Shown: piece by piece, positions 57,601-64,000 of the stretch
How positions within the stretch are numbered: position 1 is the stretch's first letter
Layout: every line of letters starts with the position of its first letter
Source: Palaemon carinicauda
Taxonomy: Eukaryota; Arthropoda; Malacostraca; Decapoda; Palaemonidae
Assembly (NCBI RefSeq): GCF_036898095.1
Contig: NC_090763.1
Coordinates: 53,192,285-53,256,284, forward strand
DNA length: 64,000 bases
Direction of reading: 5' to 3'
The notes under the pieces: model-generated
Told to the model about the DNA's origin: nothing
Databases searched by the model: none
The model's input: only the letters and a program-made list of their open reading frames with translations
Position numbers and translations under genes: made by a program

Positions 57601-58759
57601 CATTCCCAGGACTCTTCCTCTAGGAGTGGACCTTCTACGTCTACCTCACGTAAAGAAGGTACATCCAAACCTCCACGCTCTTCGTCTGACTGCCTTCAGA
57701 CTTTCGAAAGACTCTCAAGAGCTAGGGGCTTTTCGAAGGAGGCAGCCAGAGCGATTGCCAGAGCAAGGAGGACATCCACTCTCAGAGTCTATCAGTCTAA
57801 AGGGGAAGTCTTCCGAAGCTGGTACAAGGCCAATGCAGTTTCCTCATCCAGTACCACTGTAACCCAGATTGCTGACTTCCTGTTACATCTAAGGAACGTA
57901 AGATCCCTTTCAGCTCCTACGATTAAGGGTTACAGAAGTATGTTGGCAGCGGTTTTCCGCCACAGAGGCTTGGATCTTTCCACCAACAAAGATCTACAGG
58001 ACCTCCTTAGGTCTTTTAAGACCTCAAAGGAACGTCGGTTGTCCACTCCAGGCTGGAATCTAGACGTGGTCCTAAGGTTCCTTATGTCATCAAGATTTGA
58101 ACCTCTCCAATCAGCCTCTTTTAAGGACCTCACATTAAAAACTCTTTTCCTCGTGTGCTTGACAACAGCTAAAAGAGTAAGTGAGATCCACGCCTTCAGC
58201 AGGAACATAGTTTTCACATCTGAAACGGCTACATGTTCCTTGCAGCTCGGTTTTTTGCTAAAACGAGCTTCCTTCACGTCCTTGGCCTAAGTCGTTCGAG
58301 ATCCCAAGCCTGTCCAACTTGGTGGGGGACGAACTGGAGAGAGTACTTTGCCCAGTTAGAGCTCTTAGGTACTATCTAAAAAGGTCATAACCTTTACGAG
58401 GACAATCAGAAGCCTTATGGTGGGCTATCAAGAAGCCTTCTCTTCCAAGGTCTAAGAACTCAGTTTCTTACCTATTCAGGCTCCTGATTAGGGAAGCACA
58501 TTCTCATCTGAAGGAAGAAGACCTTGCTTTGCTGAAGGTAAGGACACATGAAGTGAGAGCTGTGGCTACTTCAGTGACCCTCAAACAGAACCGTTCTCTG
58601 CAGAGTGTTATGGATGCAACCTATTGGAGAAGCAAGTCAGTGTTCGCATCATTCTATCTCAAAGATGTCCAGTCTCTTTACGAGAACTGCTACACCCTGG
58701 GACCATTCGTAGCAACGAATGCAGTAGTAGGCGGGGGCTCAGCCACTACATTCCCATAA
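57385..58759 (+). pseudogene. DIRS D tyrosine recombinase, partly fused to the RT frame
   Basis: A 301-codon frame (57385-58290) begins in the methyltransferase-like region and, through a one-base change near 57542, runs straight into the recombinase core-binding domain (ARGFSKEAARAIARARRTST) and first catalytic block (TTAKRVSEIHAF). It shifts near 58255. The catalytic HxxR (THEVRAVATS) and Tyr (FASFYLKDVQSL) blocks follow in 58529-58759. Confidence 0.8.
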
Positions 58760-59146
58760 TCCCATAACCTTTTTAACCTTTCTCTTGAATACTTTTTATG
58801 GGTTGTACGGTTGGCTAAGAAGCCTTCCACATCCTTGTTGATTTGGCGGGTGGTCAATTCTTTCTTGAGAAGCGCCGAGGTTAAAGGTTGTGATGAGGTC
58901 CTTTAGTATGGGTTGCAGCCCTTTATACTTCAGCACCTAAGAGTCGTTCAGCATCCTAAGAGGACCGCTACGCTCAGTAAGAAAGACGTACTTAATAAAG
59001 GCAGAGTAATGGTTCAAGTCGTCTTCCTTACCAGGTACTTATTTATTTTATGTTATTTTTGAATAACTAATAAAATAAAATACGGGATACTTAGCTTCTG
59101 TGTTAACATGTATGCTGGTCTCCACCCACCACCCTGGGTGTGAATC

Positions 59147-59236
59147 AGCTACATGATTATCGGGTAAGATTAATATTGAAAAATGTTATTTTCATTAGTA
59201 AAATAAATTTTTGAATATACTTACCCGATAATCATG
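59147..59236. repeat. DIRS D internal complementary region
   Basis: Same layout as in copy C, with TAAGATTAATATTG matching D's own left end (AATATTAATCTTA) rather than that of C. Confidence 0.88.
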
Positions 59237-59280
59237 ATTTAATTGACCCACCCTTCCTCCCCATAGAGAACCAGTGGACC

Positions 59281-59475
59281 GAGGAAAAAATTGAGGTGGT
59301 GTTGACTAGAAGTACTAGAGTACCTGACCACAGATGGCGCTGTGGTGTTCACCCCCACCTGTATAGCGATCGCTGGCGTATCCCGAACGTAGATTTCTGT
59401 CGGCAACAGAGTTGACAGCTACATGATTACTGGGTAAGTATATTCAAAAATTTATTTTACTAATGAAAATAACAT
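59281..59475. repeat. DIRS D right inverted terminal repeat
   Basis: Pairs with the left repeat; the extension ends GAAAATAACAT, as in copy C. Confidence 0.9.
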
Positions 59476-60049
59476 TTTTCAAGGTCCAGCTTAGCTCAGG
59501 TCTTTGGCATTCAAATAGATCTAGGGACTGAGTACTTCTCTAGCATTATATATAAACCTAATAAAGTTGGGAATTAAATGAATTGTCCACTGGGGAAAGA
59601 CATTGGTGCAAGAGCTAGGATAATCACTATTGTCACTGATTGGCAGTCCCTGCAGTAGGGTTAGGCTTTTGAGATTTCCCCTTGCCACCAGTTGTTTTGA
59701 GGCTCAGTCTCCTAAGCCTTCATAACGCCGTAATAATCTCGCTGGGCAAACATTCTGTTCAATATTTTCTACTGAAGAACACCAAATTGTTGCCCTCAGC
59801 TGTGATTCACTGCTATAAGATGAGAGAAATGAGTAATCAACCCTTTATTAGTTTGCTGGTTAAAGATTGAATTAGAGGCCAACCTTTGATTAGAGAGTAC
59901 AGTATGATGAAGATTCCTTTAAAAATGAAAAAAAAAACAGTTTAGAATCTTGATCTTCTCTCTATTTACTTGATAGAATTTGACAGTAATTCCTTAATTT
60001 TTTTCTTGCACTTTTATTATTAATATAAGCAGTCCTCTCAATCTTTATG
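59476..60049. other. Non-coding stretch
   Basis: No gene or repeat recognised. A 62-codon frame at 59682-59870 has no visible domain. Confidence 0.35.
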
Positions 60050-60905
60050 GAATTCTAGCTTGTTCAGAAATTACAATGCCAGTCTATACCTGAAAATTTT
60101 CCTAGTTTGTCAATCCTTCATCTTTTCTTCTTTCCCTGCTTCTTTTGCAATCTCAAGGGACCCATTCTTTATTCTTAATGTCCATCTATTATTATCAGAC
60201 ATTCTCATTGTATGTTCTGTCCATGTCCTTTTCTTTTTTTTGTTGTTAGAATATCCTCTACTTTAGTTTGCCCTCACATCCATGTTGGTCTTTTGGTCTC
60301 TGTGTTATTCCCATCAGTATTCTTTCCATAGTTGTTTGTGTTTTAACAAACTTATGTTCCAAGTCTTTAGTAAGGCTCCGAGTTTCTGAGGCATAAGGTA
60401 ATACTGGTAGGACAATCTGATTAAAAACTATTCTTTTCAGACAAAGTGGCATTTTACTTTTCATAATCTCATTTTGTTCACCAAAAGCTATCCATTCTAT
60501 GCTTATCCTTTTAATTTTGGTATCGTCTCCTGGGGAAACACTGTCTGTCCTAAGTATGTATATTTATTAACAATCTCTAGAGGTTCATCCATAACTCTTA
60601 TTTGTTGTCTCTGCATTTTCATTGAACATTATCTTAATGTTACTCACATTCATTTTCAGTCCTACATTTCTGCATTCTCAATTAAAGTCTTCTATTATCT
60701 TTTGCAATTCCTCCTGTGACTCACTAAACACAAGTATGTCATCTGCAAATCTTAAGTTGTTAAAGTATTCCCCATTAATATTAACTTCTACATTATCCCA
60801 ATCTAAATTATTGAAAACTTCTTTTAGGCATGCTGTGAATAATTTAGGAGAGATGAGGTCTTCCTGCCTTACTCCTTTATCACCAAAAATATACAATCAA
60901 ATCTA
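60050..60905 (-). pseudogene. LINE reverse transcriptase fragment, minus strand
   Basis: On the minus strand, 60896-60678 gives GVRQEDLISPKLFTACLKEV, then the catalytic LRFADDILVFSES. After breaks, 60464-60258 gives MPLCLKRIVFNQIVLPVL, then SLTKDLEHKF and MERILMGI. The stretch 60240-60060 gives worn WTEHTMRMSDNRWT-like sequence. This order matches the RT and C-terminal part of a LINE different from the one at 39690. Several stops. Confidence 0.7.
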
Positions 60906-61339
60906 GGATATGTAAGTAACTCATCGCTAGTTAGGCCGCTTTCAATTGGTTAAAAGGTCCTTCTTTTTCCACTTCCCAATTTATTACTTTTTTCTTTAGA
61001 GCATCTGATGACCTCGCTAATTCTCCAAAACCCCTTATAAATTTATGGTAATATCTATTGAGCCCAAGAAACCCAGCTACTATACTTCTTTAGGAGTACG
61101 CAGCCTAGGTAACTCTTGCAAATTGCCTGGACTCCGAGTCGCTAGATTGGATCACGGGATGGGCAGTACGGGCTCATGATCTCAGGGGTGCTGAGGGAGG
61201 TGACGCTCTCGCTCCGTCGACCCTGGGTTGTTTGTGCTTGCTGTTTCATTGACTTTTTACTGCCATGCTAGGAGGGTGGCCATATGTCTTGTTTGGCTTA
61301 CCCTTCCTTTGGCTCTTCTGTTCCCTCTTCCTCTGATAC
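60906..61339. other. Non-coding stretch
   Basis: Nothing recognised. Confidence 0.35.
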
Positions 61340-61975
61340 TGGGCAGGGTGTTGTATACAACAACCCATCTGCTCTCAGTGCTTTTTGTATGGGGTCCTTT
61401 GACTGGCCAGACAGTACTACATAGGACCCTTCTCTCTGGTTACGGTTATTTCCTTTTGCCTACACAGACACTGAATAGTCTGGCCTATTCTTTACAGATT
61501 CTCCTATGACCTCATACACCTGACAACACTGAGATTGCCAAACAATTCTTCTTCAACCAAGGGGTTAACTACTGTACTGAAATTGTTCACTGGCTACTTT
61601 CCTCTTGGTAAGGGTAGAAGAGACATATAAGCAGCTCTTCTAGGAGAAAGACACTCCATTTTCAAACCATTGTTCTCTATTCTTGGGTAGTGCCATAGCC
61701 TCTGGTCTTACACTGCCTTGGGTTAGAGTTCTCTTGCTTGAGGGCACACTCGGGCACACTTTTCTATCTAGTTTCTGTCCCTCTTGTTTTGTTAAATTTT
61801 TTTACAGTTTAAATAGGAAATATTTATTTTAATATTGTTACTATTCTGAAAATATTTAATTTTTCCTTATTTCCTTTCCTCACTGGGCTATTTTCCCTGT
61901 TGGGGCCCCTGGGCTTATAGCATCCTGCTTTTCCATCTAGGATTGTAGCTTAGCATTTAATGATAATAATAATAG
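61340..61975 (+). repeat. Dispersed repeat R1, longest copy
   Basis: It starts around GGTGTTGTATACAACAACCC and ends TTGTAGCTTAGCATTTAATG followed by (ATA)n. It contains every part seen in the shorter copies (CTCTTGCTTGAGGGCACAC, CACTGGGCTATTTTCCCTG, TTGGGGCCCCTGGGC). Shorter copies share the 3' end, so they are 5'-truncated, as for LINE-type retroposition. Confidence 0.75.
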
Positions 61976-62437
61976 GCTTAACATGCATGACAGCTGAGAG
62001 ATTTCTGGGCGAGGCACTCCACTCGTTGGTGCCCCTCTCCCCAACACTGCCAATACTTGGTGAGATTCCTTCTCATCTGCTGACTCCATTCGCCTATTCC
62101 CCAGAATGAGGATTGGTGCTCATGGCTTCTTGAATATGTTTATCTCATGGCTGCCACTTGTCTGGAGTTATGCGATTTATATTAGGCATATTTTCTTCTG
62201 GCAAACTACCCAGAATATTTTGTATTGTCATCACTACATTTGCTAATGAGTGATTTTTATTAAATTGATTGATATTTTTGCAGGCTATCATTTTCTTACC
62301 ACCTTCTGGTAGGTTGGCACTTTGAAATGGGAAACTATCGCAATATTAGTAGATCCACATTGCAAAATTTAAAACAGACGCCAATTTTTTAACTTTAATA
62401 TCTTGAGTCGCGTCACTCGACTGTGCATGTGCTTTTG
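61976..62437. other. Non-coding stretch
   Basis: Nothing recognised. Confidence 0.35.
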
Positions 62438-62550
62438 CATAAACGCAACATACACCTTACTTTTTGCTAAATATTTCTCGCATATTTACAGTTAGATAGA
62501 TATGCGAGAAATATTTAGGAAAAGGTAAGGAGGTGTATGTTGTGTTTATG
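62438..62550. repeat. Inverted duplication at the 5' end of a LINE fragment
   Basis: 62438-62485 is the reverse complement of 62500-62550 (AAACATACACC-type arms, with TAAATATTTCTCGCATAT pairing almost perfectly). Both arms come from the same LINE segment (compare 41043-41100). Confidence 0.85.
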
Positions 62551-63138
62551 AATCTGGAGAAAGCGAATGATAAGAGTTGATAGGGAAGCAATGTGGAATG
62601 TGATGAGGTTATATGGAATTGGTGGAAGGTTGTTGCAAGCAGTGAAAAGTTTCTACAAAGGTAGTAAAACGTGTGTTAGGATAGGAAATGAAGTGAGCAA
62701 TTGGTTTCTGGTGAGAGTGGGGCTGAAACAGGGATGTGTGATGTCACCATAGTTGTTTAACTTGTATGTTGATGGAGTGGGGAGAGAGGTGAATGCTCGA
62801 GTGCTTGGACGAGGATTGAAACTGATAGACGAGAATGATCATGAATGGGATGTAAATCAGTTGTTGTTTGCGGATGATACTGTACTGGTTGCAGACTCGG
62901 AAGAGAAGCTTGGCCAATTAGTGACAGAATTTGGAAGGGTATGTGAGAGAAGGAAGTTATGAGTTAATGTGGGTAAGAGTAAGGTTATGAGATGTACGAG
63001 AAGGGAAGGTGGTGCAAGGTTGAATGTCATGTTGAATGGAGAGTAACTTGAGGAGGTGGATCAGTTTAAGTACTTGGGGTCTGTTGATGCAGCAAATGGT
63101 GGCGTGGAAGCAGATCAAGGTCAGAGAGTGAGTGAAGG
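62486..63138 (+). pseudogene. LINE RT fragment (same family as 39690-41515)
   Basis: Frames 62567-62752 and 62753-62962 hold VDREAMWNVMRLYGIGGRLL, GLKQGCVMSP and QLLFADDTVLVAD, nearly the same as the minus-strand LINE. Stops lie at 62750-62752, 62960-62962 and near 63045, with a one-base insertion near 62570. It breaks off at about 63138. Not functional. Confidence 0.85.
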
Positions 63139-64000
63139 CTAGTGCAGCTTTGCCCTGGTCTAGGGGTTTAAAGGGGGACAGGAAGAATGCATTCACCCAG
63201 ATAGCTGGCTCCTCCAGTTCCCTTCGGGCAGGCTCATCCTCAAAACTCCTTCCACCTCCTTTTGTTCACCAGCGGAGGTACTACGAGGTGTCTTGTGAGT
63301 CTCTTCCAGCCCTACCTCTAGATCCATTCATAAAGGCCCTTACAAGAGGGCTCTCCTATGATAGACTTTCAGGCCTCCTTGTCATTTTCACAGCAGCAGT
63401 GGATTCCTTGAACATGGAGAAGGTCGCAAAGTATGCCATGCAGGGCACTTCGTGGCTGAACCTATGGTTGGGGTCAGTGGGTCACCTTGTCAGGATTGAA
63501 GGTTGATCCAAGGACTCCATGAGGAAGTTCATCTCTTACCTGTGGGCGAATCTAATACGTACTCATAAGAAGGGACTCGATAATTGAAAAGTTCCACCAA
63601 CAAGTGACCAGGCTGAGGAATGCTACGCTAGACGGCCCCTCTCTTTTCAGGTCGGAAGATGTCGAGCAGGAGGAAAAGCGCTGAGGGAAGTCCAACTAGG
63701 AATCTCTCCTATATAGTACCATGACATCTCGGTCCTACGAAATAGCGCCCCCTCCGAAGAAGCCGCAGACAAGCAAGCTGCAGATGAACAGGACAGCAGG
63801 ATCCTTGAAGTATGTGTCAAAGAAGCCCTTTTCTGCCAGAGACCATAAGGGATCCAAGTTCATGCATGGAGGAAGAGGTATCACAGGTAGTGGCTGAGGC
63901 TGTTCCTGCTGGGGTGGGCTATCCTCCCACTTGCCCATCAGTGGGGGCATGCCTGCAATGCCACTGGCAGAGGTTGCTGCAGCACGGGGCCAAACTCTGG
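63139..64000 (+). pseudogene. Gag part of another DIRS-like element, cut by window edge
   Basis: An open frame to 63506 reads SKLLPPPFVHQRRYYE, PLDPFIKALTRGLSYD and MEKVAKYAMQGTSWLNLW, similar in layout to the worn element at 37490. Later frames give PPPKKPQTSKLQ, KKPFSARDHKGSKF and HGGRGITGSG, a basic Gly-rich tail like the end of DIRS Gag. RT would follow outside the window. Stops are present. Family assignment is tentative. Confidence 0.45.

Larger units (their letters stand above)
52747..59475 (+). mobile_element. DIRS1-like retrotransposon, copy D (family 2 ends, defective)
   Basis: 6.7 kb. The terminal repeats and internal complementary region are of the copy C type, but the 1-kb leader is shared with A and B. 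Gag is rearranged and holds a SINE, and most of the RT palm domain is deleted. The left end TTTTCAATATT and the first host bases after the right end (TTTTCAAGG) share TTTTCAA, suggesting insertion by recombination at that short match. Lies after the last host exon found, in sense orientation. Confidence 0.9.

Noticed and set aside
59682..59870. 62-codon frame as a later host exon
   Set aside because: No mTERF-like pattern and no acceptor and donor in matching phase.

Overview
The window looks like nuclear DNA of a decapod crustacean (shrimp, prawn or crayfish type). It is AT-rich, full of (TA)n, (GA/CT)n and (ATT)n microsatellites, and carries DIRS1-like tyrosine-recombinase retrotransposons, which are known to be common in Decapoda. 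It also holds several copies of a short dispersed repeat that I recall from shrimp sequences. The organism call is inference. I see no prokaryotic features, rRNA or tRNA gene.

The only host gene I can support is on the + strand. Five exons between 23865 and 52347 join in frame (246 codons, all GT/AG introns) into an alpha-helical protein that reads like a mitochondrial transcription termination factor (mTERF family). Its start lies upstream of exon 23865 and its end beyond exon 52180-52347; neither was found. Introns 2 and 3 and the sequence after the last exon are swollen to 10-12 kb by transposons.

The rest is mobile DNA. 1-6.6 kb: a Ty3/Gypsy-like pol remnant, then a broken two-ORF LINE and a second LINE tail. 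7-12 kb: small DNA elements (a TTAA-flanked piggyBac-like MITE, a 271-bp inverted-repeat MITE, an internally deleted PIF/Harbinger element). 12.9-19.4 kb: DIRS copy A. 20.2-22.8 kb: an internally deleted Tigger/pogo element with a short in-frame ORF. 23-26 kb: microsatellites, LINE pieces and the first two host exons. 27.9-34.3 kb: DIRS copy B. 37-39.6 kb: decayed DIRS-like sequence. 39.7-41.5 kb: a LINE on the minus strand. 41.6-48.4 kb: DIRS copy C, the best preserved. 52.7-59.5 kb: DIRS copy D with a SINE inside gag. 60-63.1 kb: more LINE fragments. 63.1-64 kb: the gag part of another DIRS-like element, cut by the window edge.

The central system is the set of four DIRS elements. All lie in the same orientation as the host gene. 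Each has inverted terminal repeats, an internal complementary region next to the right repeat, and gag, RT-RNaseH-methyltransferase-like and tyrosine-recombinase genes. Copy C has one visible stop, in gag. Its recombinase frame stays open across about 2 kb of the RT gene. A, B and D are defective. A and B share the same internal deletion, and A, B and D share a 1-kb non-coding leader in place of the Gag zinc domain, yet their terminal repeats are nearly intact. This fits non-autonomous lineages moved in trans by a C-like element.
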